Below are positions 1-7,350 of a stretch of DNA of 64,000 nt, piece by piece (the first letter of the stretch is position 1; the number at the start of each line of letters is the position of its first letter). The translations under genes were made by a program, and so were the position numbers. Origin of the DNA: Bacillus sp. FJAT-27445 (lineage in GTDB: Bacteria; Bacillota; Bacilli; Bacillales; Cytobacillaceae); contig NZ_LMTI01000003.1 in the NCBI RefSeq assembly GCF_001510665.1, forward strand, positions 221,766 through 285,765. The letters run 5' to 3'. The notes below the pieces were generated by a model. That model worked only from the letters and a program-made list of their open reading frames with translations. It did not search any database and was not told the origin of the DNA.

Positions 1-27
1 CGCGTGGGCTTGCCCCGAGGATGTAAG
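1..27 (+). mobile_element. IS200/IS605-like right-end fragment at window edge
   Basis: The first 27 bases align well with the hairpin end at 922-946: both have a G-rich arm, a ct(t/c)gcccc core, then an agg/tgg turn and gtaag. This suggests the 3' terminus of another IS605-type element cut by the window edge, or a related end of the same element. Only one arm is visible, so the call is tentative. Confidence 0.35.
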
Positions 28-31
28 GGCA

Positions 32-70
32 TCGCTCAAGGATGGTCTTTTGACCATCCTATTTGAGCGA
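32..70 (+). repeat. Long stem-loop upstream of tnpA remnant
   Basis: An almost perfect inverted repeat: TCGCTCAA and GGATGGTC on the left pair with GACCATCC and TTTGAGCGA on the right around a TTTT loop. There is no U-tract after it, so it is not a standard plus-strand terminator. IS200 elements carry a structured 5' untranslated region ahead of tnpA that limits transposase expression, which is one explanation. A terminator belonging to an upstream gene is the alternative. Confidence 0.5.
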
Positions 71-163
71 CTTTAAGAGATATCTTTTGCAAACATGTGT
101 TCCTTTGTGTTAAAATCGATGTATAAAATTGGATTTAAACTTGATGGGACTTAGGTCGTAAAT

Positions 164-575
164 ATGAGTGAATACAACACTTTAAATCATTGAAGTTTCT
201 AGTTCAGTACCATATAATTTGGTGTTCGAAATTTAGATATATGATGTTTTATATGGAAACGTGGAATACGAATTAAGAAACATTCTACATTCTATTGCTG
301 ATAGATATGAATATGAAATAAAAGAACTGGAGATAATGCCGAACCATATCCATATGTTTGTCTCAACGAAACCAACTGTGTCTGCCACGGACGTTGTCCG
401 AACATTTAAAAGTATTTCAGCTATTATGTTGTTTAAGCAATTTCCAAATTTAAAGAAATTTTATTCTCGTTGTGGTGTTTTATATCGCAAGGGGTATTTT
501 GCCAGTACAGTTGGCACAGTAAGTGCAGCAACGGTGAAACGGTATATACAAGAGCAAAAGACCAAAACTTTATAG
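164..575 (+). pseudogene. tnpA: IS200/IS605 family TnpA transposase, frameshifted remnant
   Basis: Y1-type HUH transposase in three reading frames. Residues MSEYNTLNH begin at 164; the frame changes near 190 (KFLVQYHIIWCSKF...) and again near 241-255, after which an open frame from GTG 261 encodes the rest to 575. The HUH motif (PNHIHMFV) and the catalytic tyrosine region (VKRYIQEQK) are intact in the last segment, but the two shifts remove a continuous protein, so the gene is probably dead. Family members are about 130-150 residues, which matches the summed pieces. No tnpB follows. Sequencing error could explain one shift; two make decay more likely. Confidence 0.85.
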
Positions 576-755
576 AAAGGAGTATGTTTATATTCATCTT
601 TTTTACTCTATTGTTCAGATGATGAAGGACAAAAGCCCGACCCAGAACGGTGTCAAATTGAATTTGAAAACTTTCACCTATTACATGATCGATGTATTCA
701 ACAAATTAAAAACAACCATAAGATTGTCTTAAATAGCGGCATTAAAATCTCTTAA
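576..755 (+). other. Degenerate interior of the IS remnant
   Basis: Two overlapping short open frames run through here to stops at about 730-755. One reads DEGQKPDPERC... and the other MKDKSPTQNGV.... Neither has a credible start with a ribosome binding site, and neither resembles TnpB. A Shine-Dalgarno-like AAAGGAG at 577-583 precedes an ATG whose frame closes after twelve codons. I treat it as leftover sequence. Confidence 0.3.
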
Positions 756-779
756 AACATATCTGGGGGTATGACTTAG

Positions 780-950
780 CCTCCATTTTCGAAAGAAAAG
801 AAAACAAACGCTAATGTGGTCATCGGACTGCTTGTTTGTTGGTTCTCACCCCTATAGCTAGTGCGTAACGCCGACGGGAGCTTGACTCCATGTACGCTTG
901 CGAGAAACTATATGTGAGAACCCACGGGGCTCGCCCCGTGGAGTAAGTCA
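780..950 (+). ncRNA. IS605 right end with omega-RNA-like scaffold, no TnpB
   Basis: The segment ends in a perfect hairpin at 922-941: CCACGGGG, loop CTCG, CCCCGTGG. It is preceded by GTGAGAACC, the layout of IS605-family right ends. Upstream, the blocks GTGCGTAACGCCGACGGGAG (about 861-880) and GCTTGCGAGAAAC resemble the conserved scaffold found 3' of tnpB, where the omega-RNA guiding TnpB is encoded. The guide would lie just beyond the hairpin, toward lipL. In this copy no tnpB is present, so an RNA, if made, has no cis partner. Assignment is by pattern memory, not alignment. Confidence 0.6.
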
Positions 951-987
951 GAATAGGCAACAGACTAAATGCGATGGAGGCATATAG

Positions 988-1827
988 ATGGATCAGGCTC
1001 TCTCGTTGCTTCGCCAGGAACAATGGCGGCTGATCGACCAATCGACAACTGGCATTCTCATGCCTGCTATACAATCATTCGCTATTGATGATACGCTTTG
1101 CGCCTCTGTCGGAGCGCATCTTGCCCCTGCGACCGCTCGTACCTGGGTACACCGTGATACAGTGGTCCTTGGCATACAGGATACGAAGCTGCCCCATCTA
1201 GGCGAAGGGCTTGAATTTCTCCACAGCAAGGGATATACCCCGATTGTCCGGAATTCAGGCGGGCTTGCGGTAGTACTTGACGAAGGCGTCCTCAATATTT
1301 CTCTGATTTTTCCGGAAAAGGAAAAGGGTATCGATATCAACCGCGGTTACGATGCGATGTGGATGCTAATCCGGCGGATGTTCGCGGACTTTGGCAAACA
1401 GATCGAAGCTAGGGAAATCGTTGGTTCCTACTGCCCCGGCAGCTATGACCTGAGTATCGGAGGCAAAAAATTTGCCGGAATCTCGCAGCGCAGGTTGAGG
1501 AAAGGGGTTGCTGTCCAAATTTACCTCAGCGTAGAATACAGTGGCGGCAAGCGGGCCGAGCTTATAAGGGAATTTTATTCCCGTACGTTAAAAGGTGAAA
1601 GTACAAAGACCGTTTACCCGGAGATACGGCCGGATGTAATGGGAAGCCTGTCGGAGCTCCTAGAAACCCCGCTTACTGTACAGGATGTAATGCTAAGGCT
1701 TATGCTCGAGCTGAAGAAAAACAGCGGCCTCATCTTTTCAGGGCAACTGACTCCCTATGAACAAGAGCTTTTGCCAGGCTACCTCTCAAGAATAGCTGAA
1801 CGAAATGCGCCATTAACAAAGCCGTAA
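988..1827 (+). CDS. lipL: LipL, octanoyl-[GcvH]:protein N-octanoyltransferase
   Basis: Amidotransferase of the lipoate biosynthesis pathway. It moves octanoyl groups from the glycine-cleavage H protein to E2 subunits of 2-oxoacid dehydrogenases in the cytoplasm. The protein is 279 residues, matching B. subtilis LipL (281). Biotin/lipoate ligase fold markers include RNSGGLAVV (88-96), and the catalytic cysteine lies in [10 protein letters not shown] (C149) with the conserved lysine near 161. ATG 988 follows GGAGG at 975-979. The IS605 end stops about 40 bp upstream, so any native promoter region has been altered or replaced. rsfA downstream matches the B. subtilis order. Confidence 0.9.
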   Translation: MDQALSLLRQEQWRLIDQSTTGILMPAIQSFAIDDTLCASVGAHLAPATARTWVHRDTVVLGIQDTKLPHLGEGLEFLHSKGYTPIVRNSGGLAVVLDEGVLNISLIFPEKEKGIDINRGYDAMWMLIRRMFADFGKQIEAREIVGSYCPGSYDLSIGGKKFAGISQRRLRKGVAVQIYLSVEYSGGKRAELIREFYSRTLKGESTKTVYPEIRPDVMGSLSELLETPLTVQDVMLRLMLELKKNSGLIFSGQLTPYEQELLPGYLSRIAERNAPLTKP

Positions 1828-1924
1828 ACCCAAAAAGGTCTACGGCTTGAAGAATGTATTGCCATTCTCTCCAGTAAGGCTATTCTATCTATTTTCCGGT
1901 GATTCCACAGTTTTAGCCCAAAAA

Positions 1925-2716
1925 TTATTCGGCTATTTTTTCAAGGTTGCCGTTTCGGTCCATCTTGAATTTCGTGGCAGGACGCTCTTCTTCTTCAAAA
2001 AGGACGAGATTGCGCGCTTTGTTCATAATCTTGAGAAGTGTTTCATAATCTTCTTGGATTACGCCAGTATTTTCCTCCAAATCATTGATTTTAGCTTCCA
2101 TTTCCTCATTTTGCTTACGCAGATTGGCAACTTCCCGCTTTAATCTTTCATTCTCGCTTTTCAGAGCCTCGGCATGGATGCTCGAACTGTCATAGTTTTG
2201 CAAGAAGGAAATAACAGCCTGCATCGTCAGCCCTTGAGGCGCCGCCTGCATGCCAATGCCGGAAGGGGCGGACACGGAGAATCTGGAAGACTGCGATTGT
2301 ACAGCAGGCTTGCCATTTAATTCCTCAACCATCTTTTCAAGATCAAAAGAGGTGGAATGGTCTTCTGTAGGAAGCTCAAATTCAGTTGCCGCTTCCATTG
2401 CCACTCCTAGATTCACGTGTTCTGGCTGGACCTCAATCGGAGGAGTATAAAGAAGTTTTTTCTTTCCTCCTTGATCTTTTCCAAGCATTCTCTGGCGCTG
2501 TTTGCGCTGTTTTTTAGCAAGCTGGAGTGCTTTCTCGTACGTATGGCGAACGACTGCATTCCACCGGAACCCGCAAGCAGCCGAAGTCCGGTTCAGCTTG
2601 TCGCCGACTTCCTCAAAGGCATTTAACTGCGTACTTCCTTCCCTCACATGGCGCAGGACCGTTTCCGCTAACAACAAATCATCTTCCGCCGTCCAGGCGT
2701 CCTGGCGAACTTTCAT
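1925..2716 (-). CDS. rsfA: RsfA-type prespore transcriptional regulator
   Basis: 263 residues (B. subtilis RsfA 258). The N-terminus ([24 protein letters not shown]) forms a Myb/SANT-like helix-turn-helix module over about residues 1-65. A basic stretch (KKQRKQRQR) follows, and a coiled coil rich in E/K/L/N occupies about residues 170-225. RsfA modulates part of the sigma-F regulon in the forespore. I chose ATG 2716 because AAGGAGTG lies just upstream and the protein then matches family length. An ATG at 2755 preceded by GGGAGG would add 13 residues and cannot be excluded. It is convergent with lipL. Confidence 0.87.
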   Translation of the reverse strand: MKVRQDAWTAEDDLLLAETVLRHVREGSTQLNAFEEVGDKLNRTSAACGFRWNAVVRHTYEKALQLAKKQRKQRQRMLGKDQGGKKKLLYTPPIEVQPEHVNLGVAMEAATEFELPTEDHSTSFDLEKMVEELNGKPAVQSQSSRFSVSAPSGIGMQAAPQGLTMQAVISFLQNYDSSSIHAEALKSENERLKREVANLRKQNEEMEAKINDLEENTGVIQEDYETLLKIMNKARNLVLFEEEERPATKFKMDRNGNLEKIAE

Positions 2717-3008
2717 GTCAAAACACTCCTTCTCACTTTTTGTTTCTGCATTCATTTCATCGAACCTCCCTGTACAAAATATCCAATTTTGCACATGTTT
2801 TTGAATGTTTTATATTCCTAGTAATATCATGGACACTTTTTTAAAGTTTTATACAGGGGGATTGGAAGGATAGTAGAGTACCAAATCAAAAGGTAAGTTC
2901 CGCCAGCGTGCTTGCATTGAAGGAAAAGAAGCTGTAAAATACCTTAGAACCTTCTATAATCCATTGACTCATTTACATAGATCGATTACCGGAAAGGATT
3001 TGAACGGA

Positions 3009-3230
3009 ATGCCGAATGAATTCCGCGTGTGCGATGATTGCCAGGCAGTCAATCTGAAGACACTCATTCCTCGCCTGAAACAGCTTGATCCTGACGCGAA
3101 AATAGAAATAGGCTGCCAGTCTTACTGCGGCCCCGGAAGGAAAAAGACGTTTGCGTTTGTCAATAACCGTCCCTTGGCGGCCCTGAGCGAAGAGGAACTG
3201 ATTGAAAAAGTAACCAAGAAATTAAAATAA
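3009..3230 (+). CDS. DUF1450 family small cysteine protein
   Basis: 73 residues with four cysteines at C8, C11, C36 and C40 (RVCDDC and GCQSYC). The ending [21 protein letters not shown] is typical of DUF1450 (YuzB-like) proteins, which resemble a thioredoxin-like or iron-sulfur ferredoxin fold. The function is not established. ATG 3009 is preceded by GGAAAGGA at 2991-2998. The in-frame TTG at 3000 is too close to that site. A rho-independent terminator follows, so it is probably monocistronic. Confidence 0.75.
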   Translation: MPNEFRVCDDCQAVNLKTLIPRLKQLDPDAKIEIGCQSYCGPGRKKTFAFVNNRPLAALSEEELIEKVTKKLK

Positions 3231-3252
3231 CCTGGGTTAAGGCCCGACTGAT

Positions 3253-3287
3253 CTCACCTTCGCTGGCTCTGGCAGGGTGATTTTTCT
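3253..3287 (+). terminator. Terminator after DUF1450 gene
   Basis: TCACC at 3254-3258 pairs with GGGTGA at 3275-3280, followed by TTTTTCT. Confidence 0.6.
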
Positions 3288-3478
3288 ATTAATAAAACCC
3301 ATTATTGGCAAGAAAGTGGGGGTTAGAGGTTCATCCTTGCGTGAATCAAAAGCAAATCACTGTAAAAATAGCAAGGTGGATGCGTCGAAAATTGCTGTAG
3401 ATATTTGCTGGAAGAGGGATGATTCTCACTCAAAATGGGGATATAATAGAGACAAGTTTAGAGGGGCAGGGGAGAGAG

Positions 3479-4777
3479 ATGGGAGTTTTATCGGAAAAAC
3501 TGAATGAAGAAAAAGTTTTTAAGGATCCCGTCCATCGCTACATCCATGTCCGCGACAAGATTATCTGGGATTTAATCGGGACGAAGGAATTTCAGCGGCT
3601 CAGGCGGATTAAGCAGCTCGGGACCACTTTCCTTACGTTCCACGGTGCCGAGCATAGCCGATTCAACCATTCTCTCGGAGTGTATGAAATCGTCCGGCGG
3701 ATCGTCGACGATGTATTCGAAGGGAGACCTGAATGGGATGAAAGCGACCGGCTCCTGACACTTTGTGCCGCGCTTCTCCACGACCTCGGCCATGGCCCAT
3801 TTTCCCATGCTTTTGAAAAAGTTTTTGATCTTGACCACGAAGAATTCACCCGCTCGATTATCCTTGGCAGTACGGAAGTCAACGATGTCCTTTCCAGGGT
3901 GGGCAGCGGCTTCCCGAAGCAGGTTGCCGAAGTCATCGCCAAAACATCGGACAAAAAACAGGTCATCAGCCTTATTTCGAGCCAGATTGATGCCGATAGG
4001 ATGGATTACCTGCAGCGTGATGCATATTTTACCGGAGTCAGCTACGGCTTTTTCGACATGGAACGGATTCTCCGGGTCATGCGGCCGCGGGAAGACCAGG
4101 TTGTATTCAAACACACCGGTATGCATGCCATTGAGGATTACATAATGAGCCGGTACCAGATGTATTGGCAGGTGTATTTTCATCCCGTTTCAAGGGGGGC
4201 GGAGGTTATTTTGACAAAAATCCTCCACCGGGCAAAGGACCTCCACCGCGAGGGCTACGCGTTTAAAAATGAGCCGCTCCATTTTTATTCAATTTTTGAA
4301 GGGAAAGTTACACTCGAAGACTATTTAAAGCTTGATGAGTCGATAATCCTCTATTATTTCCAGATGTGGCAGGAAGAAGAGGATGCCATCTTGAGTGATC
4401 TGTGCCGCCGGTTTGTGAACCGTAACCTGTTTAAATTCGTGGAGTTCGACCCGGCGAGGGAATACAAAAAGCTGGCCGAGCTGACCGGTTTGTTCCGAAA
4501 GGCGGGAATCGACCCGGATTATTACCTTGTTGTCGATTCCTCCTCTGATTTGCCCTATGACTTTTACCGTCCCGGGGAGGAAGAGGAACGATTGCCAATT
4601 AATCTTTTAATGAAAAGCGGCGAGCTGCGTGAGCTTTCGCGGGAGTCGGCAATCGTCGAGGCCATTTCCGGGAAAAGGAGAACGGACCATAAACTTTATT
4701 TTCCAGGGGATTTCCTATTGGATGACTCCTCCAAAAAAAATATAAAAAAGCAGATTCGCAGCATTCTTGACTATTAG
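3479..4777 (+). CDS. ywfO: YwfO, HD-domain dNTP triphosphohydrolase-like protein
   Basis: 432 residues (B. subtilis YwfO 433). HD-superfamily metal site: H in FNHSLGVYE, the HD pair in LLHDLGHGPFSH, and a later D in DADRMDYLQRD, the layout of SAMHD1/dGTPase-like enzymes. The DPVHRYIHV opening is conserved in this subgroup. The likely role is metal-dependent hydrolysis of deoxynucleotides in the cytoplasm; the substrate is inferred from the family. Start ATG 3479 has GGGGAGAG upstream. An in-frame start at 3419 would add 20 residues not shared with relatives. ywgA follows. Confidence 0.87.
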   Translation: MGVLSEKLNEEKVFKDPVHRYIHVRDKIIWDLIGTKEFQRLRRIKQLGTTFLTFHGAEHSRFNHSLGVYEIVRRIVDDVFEGRPEWDESDRLLTLCAALLHDLGHGPFSHAFEKVFDLDHEEFTRSIILGSTEVNDVLSRVGSGFPKQVAEVIAKTSDKKQVISLISSQIDADRMDYLQRDAYFTGVSYGFFDMERILRVMRPREDQVVFKHTGMHAIEDYIMSRYQMYWQVYFHPVSRGAEVILTKILHRAKDLHREGYAFKNEPLHFYSIFEGKVTLEDYLKLDESIILYYFQMWQEEEDAILSDLCRRFVNRNLFKFVEFDPAREYKKLAELTGLFRKAGIDPDYYLVVDSSSDLPYDFYRPGEEEERLPINLLMKSGELRELSRESAIVEAISGKRRTDHKLYFPGDFLLDDSSKKNIKKQIRSILDY

Positions 4778-4865
4778 AGATGCCTTGGGCAGAGCGACTC
4801 AAGGCTGAAGGCGACTTTAAAAAGATGCCCTTTCTTTTAAAAAAGGGAGCAGGAGATGAATAGGT

Positions 4866-5375
4866 TTGTTAAATGATCATGCAAGGCTGATGCAGGCAGT
4901 AATGGTATCCGGTGAGATTGTCGGGAGGAAGAAGCTGCAGAAGATGGTTTTTATCGCGAAAAAAATGGCCTTCCCTTTCCAGGAGAGGTTCCAGTTCCAT
5001 TTTTACGGCCCTTATTCAGAGGAATTGACCCTGAGGGTAGAGGAGCTATGCAACATGGGCTTCCTGGAGGAATGCAAGGAAAACAAGGGCGGCTACAGCC
5101 AGTACCGTTACTGCCTGACCGAGGCGGGTAAAGAATTTCTCGGCATAAGCGGAATCGATATGCCGAACCTGGCCGATTGCTTCACCGATATGAATAGCCA
5201 GAATGCACGGTTCCTTGAACTCGTTTCCACAGTTCTTTATTTTGACAATCTTGAACGCCCGGAGGTTGCCGAAAAGATTTTTACCCTCAAAAGTAGCCAG
5301 CGCTATACCGAAGAAGAAATTGATGAAGCGTATGAATACATTCGTTTGTTAAAAGAAAAAGCTAAGCTCCAGTAA
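4866..5375 (+). CDS. ywgA: YwgA family protein
   Basis: 169 residues (B. subtilis YwgA 166), of unknown function. It begins MLNDHARLMQAVMVSGEIVGRKKLQKMVFIAKKM. The pattern of a winged-helix segment (KLQKMVFIA, HFYGPYSEEL) followed by LTEAGKEFL resembles the SocA/Panacea-like antitoxin-associated fold, which is only a resemblance. Start is TTG 4866 with AGGAG about 11 bases upstream. It lies 88 bp after ywfO without an obvious terminator between them, so co-transcription is likely. Its 3' end converges on ywhB. Confidence 0.75.
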   Translation: MLNDHARLMQAVMVSGEIVGRKKLQKMVFIAKKMAFPFQERFQFHFYGPYSEELTLRVEELCNMGFLEECKENKGGYSQYRYCLTEAGKEFLGISGIDMPNLADCFTDMNSQNARFLELVSTVLYFDNLERPEVAEKIFTLKSSQRYTEEEIDEAYEYIRLLKEKAKLQ

Positions 5376-5390
5376 AGGGCTTAGCTTTTC
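5356..5390. terminator. Bidirectional terminator between ywgA and ywhB
   Basis: AAAAGCTAAGC (5357-5367) pairs with GCTTAGCTTTT (5379-5389), overlapping the ywgA stop. A-tract and T-tract flank the stem, so it can serve both convergent genes. Confidence 0.75.
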
Positions 5391-5465
5391 CTTTAGACGG
5401 TAAATCTTACTATTTATTTTCCGTCCCACTAAAAACATAATGGCAAAAAACTTTTATTTAAATGC

Positions 5466-5651
5466 TTACTGGTCGCTTGCCCTGACGCCTGCTTTCGCAT
5501 AATGGTTTTTGGCCATTTCTTCAATGATTACAGTTACATTTTCCTTTGGAGCTCCCGCTGCTTCAACGACCGCTTCAGTTACTTTTTCGACGAGCGACCT
5601 TTTCTGTTCATCTGTGCGCCCTTCAAGCATTTTGACTGTTACGATTGGCAT
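5466..5651 (-). CDS. ywhB: 4-oxalocrotonate tautomerase family protein YwhB
   Basis: 61 residues, the short-chain tautomerase size (B. subtilis YwhB 62). After removal of Met the catalytic Pro1 is exposed (MPIVTVKMLEGR). The KRSLVEKVTEAVVEAAG helix and NVTVIIEEM strand are family hallmarks. These small hexameric enzymes ketonise enols such as 2-hydroxymuconate and phenylenolpyruvate; the natural substrate here is unknown. AGGAGGAATC precedes the ATG. It is divergent from ywhC. Confidence 0.9.
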   Translation of the reverse strand: MPIVTVKMLEGRTDEQKRSLVEKVTEAVVEAAGAPKENVTVIIEEMAKNHYAKAGVRASDQ

Positions 5652-5835
5652 GTTTGATTCCTCCTCTATATGTCTGTAATTTCAGTTTTCCATAAACAGA
5701 AAAAAACCGCAAGCAGGGGAAGTCCTTTTTCATTTTTAAGTCCGATTCGTGTATACTTGAGAAAACAGCCAAGAAGAAATTTACATATAAGAGGCTGGCA
5801 TATAAATAGAACAATACGGTACAGGGGGAAAACTA

Positions 5836-6492
5836 TTGAGTCTCTTTCCATATAATACTCTTGAAACATTTGTATTTGCCGCGCTGACACTTGTCATTGC
5901 ATTTTCAGTGCATGAGTTTGCCCATGCTTTTACAGCTTGGAAGTTTGGTGACGATACGGCGAAGAATCAGGGCAGGCTTACGCTGAACCCCATTAAACAT
6001 ATTGATCCGATTGGAGCTATTATGATTTTTGTCGTTGGCTTTGGCTGGGCACGCCCCGTCCCGGTCAACCGTTACTTTTTTAAAAATCCCCGCCTTGCGG
6101 GAATTATCGTTTCCGTCGCTGGGCCACTCAGTAATTTTATTCTTGCCTCAATCGGATTCCTGGTCTTTTTCAGCGTTGGGCGCCTTGGGGCTGATGGTAC
6201 ATACGCCCAAACGCTGCTCCAGTTTTTAAATACGTTTATCTGGCTGAATCTTGTTCTGTTTGTTTTTAATCTGATGCCGCTGCCTCCGCTCGACGGCTAC
6301 CGGATCGTTGAGGATTTGGCTCCAGGCGGGCTCCGGGCAAAAATGACCCAGTACGAGCGCTATGGATCACTAATTTTTTTAATCCTCGTTATTACGCCAC
6401 TTGGTGATTACACGATTTGGCCTGTATTTCGAGTCATTCTTCCCGCCCTCGCGGATGGGATGTACGAATTCTTTTTAGCGTTTTTTATATAA
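5836..6492 (+). CDS. ywhC: Site-2 protease family membrane metalloprotease YwhC
   Basis: 218 residues. M50 family: zinc motif HEFAH within the first membrane segment (VIAFSVHEFAHAFTAW) and the second ligand motif LPLPPLDGYRI near residue 150. There are about five hydrophobic segments. S2P proteases cleave substrates within the membrane; the substrate is not known for this small subgroup. Start TTG 5836 is supported by GGGGGAAAA upstream and alignment with family N-termini. ywhD follows after 40 bp, so the two probably form an operon. Confidence 0.88.
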   Translation: MSLFPYNTLETFVFAALTLVIAFSVHEFAHAFTAWKFGDDTAKNQGRLTLNPIKHIDPIGAIMIFVVGFGWARPVPVNRYFFKNPRLAGIIVSVAGPLSNFILASIGFLVFFSVGRLGADGTYAQTLLQFLNTFIWLNLVLFVFNLMPLPPLDGYRIVEDLAPGGLRAKMTQYERYGSLIFLILVITPLGDYTIWPVFRVILPALADGMYEFFLAFFI

Positions 6493-6532
6493 AAGTATTT
6501 TTATCGTGTTTTCTTGTAGGGAGGTAAAGTAA

Positions 6533-7042
6533 ATGGAAGAAAAAAAGAAAAAGGTCGCCTTTAACATTATCAAGACCGACCCACTCGACAACCACAAGGG
6601 GTTCGGCAAAGGCTCGCTGACTCTTGATAATGTATCGCCGGTTATTATTGACGTGGAAGAGGGCGAGGCTGTTATTGATGTGGGCGCCATGCATGCGCGC
6701 AGCGTCGCCGAGAAGGGCATCAAATTTTTGCCGAAAAAGGACGATGTGCCGAATGCCAAGCTGTTTTGGCTAATTTGGGTGACAATTGACCGGAACGAAA
6801 ACGGTCCATATTATGCGGGGGTTACAGCTTGTGAAATGACCATCAACCGTGAAATCCGCAGGGGATACAAATCGCTTCCGGAGCATGTGAACAGGATGGA
6901 CAAATCACTTAAGCGCTACATTATCGTCGACCACATGGATGACAGGTCAAAAACGATTCTCACAGAATTCCTGAAGACGCATAACGAAGCGTTTTGGGAA
7001 AATTCAACCGAAGAGCTAAAAAATGGCCTTGCCGTTAAATAG
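6533..7042 (+). CDS. ywhD: YwhD family protein
   Basis: 169 residues, matching the YwhD family (about 172). It begins MEEKKKKVAFNIIKTDPLDNHKG and contains the conserved block FWLIWVTIDRNENGPYYAGVTACEM. It has no signal or membrane segment, and its function is unknown. The start has GGGAGG at 6519-6524. It is probably co-transcribed with ywhC and is followed by a strong terminator. Confidence 0.82.
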   Translation: MEEKKKKVAFNIIKTDPLDNHKGFGKGSLTLDNVSPVIIDVEEGEAVIDVGAMHARSVAEKGIKFLPKKDDVPNAKLFWLIWVTIDRNENGPYYAGVTACEMTINREIRRGYKSLPEHVNRMDKSLKRYIIVDHMDDRSKTILTEFLKTHNEAFWENSTEELKNGLAVK

Positions 7043-7066
7043 GTTGCTGCCCGACGCCCGGGCATG

Positions 7067-7101
7067 GAAAAAGCCGCCAGCTATGCTGTGCGGCTTTTTT
7101 C
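7067..7101 (+). terminator. Terminator after ywhD
   Basis: AAAAAGCCGC (7068-7077) pairs with GCGGCTTTTTT (7090-7100); the T-run follows directly. Confidence 0.85.
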
Positions 7102-7162
7102 ATATTTTAGGAAAATATAAAATAGAACATTGTGAATAACTCGAAATAGGTTGTTGTAATCC

Positions 7163-7275
7163 AGCTCCAGCGCCTAGCCCCTCGAGGTCTTAAGCCGGTT
7201 CCCTCCGGAGGGCAGGCCCGTCCTGCTGGCCCCGTCTTAATCTGGTCGGGGCTGACCAAGGCGCTTGCGCATTTT
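7163..7275 (+). repeat. Bacillaceae intergenic repeat, family A, copy 1
   Basis: This copy begins CTCCAGCGCCTAGCCCCTCG and ends GGTCGGGGCTGACCAAGGCG plus CTTGCGC. The outer arms GCGCCTAGCCCC and GGGGCTGACC..GGCGC are complementary, so the unit can fold into a long hairpin. The interior here differs from the second copy at 62413-62570. It sits between the ywhD terminator and the 3' end of pbpG. I recognise this motif as a frequent dispersed repeat of Bacillaceae genomes; no function is known to me. Confidence 0.75.
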
Positions 7276-7350
7276 GTTCTTTTGGCCTTTATTTAGGCTG
7301 GAGCGAAAACCCTCCGCTGTGACATTTGGAAGCCCGTTAAGGAGGATAGC

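Noticed and set aside
3572-4183. A 203-codon minus-strand frame
   Set aside because: Antisense to the HD-domain gene ywfO, with the low-information composition expected of a shadow frame.
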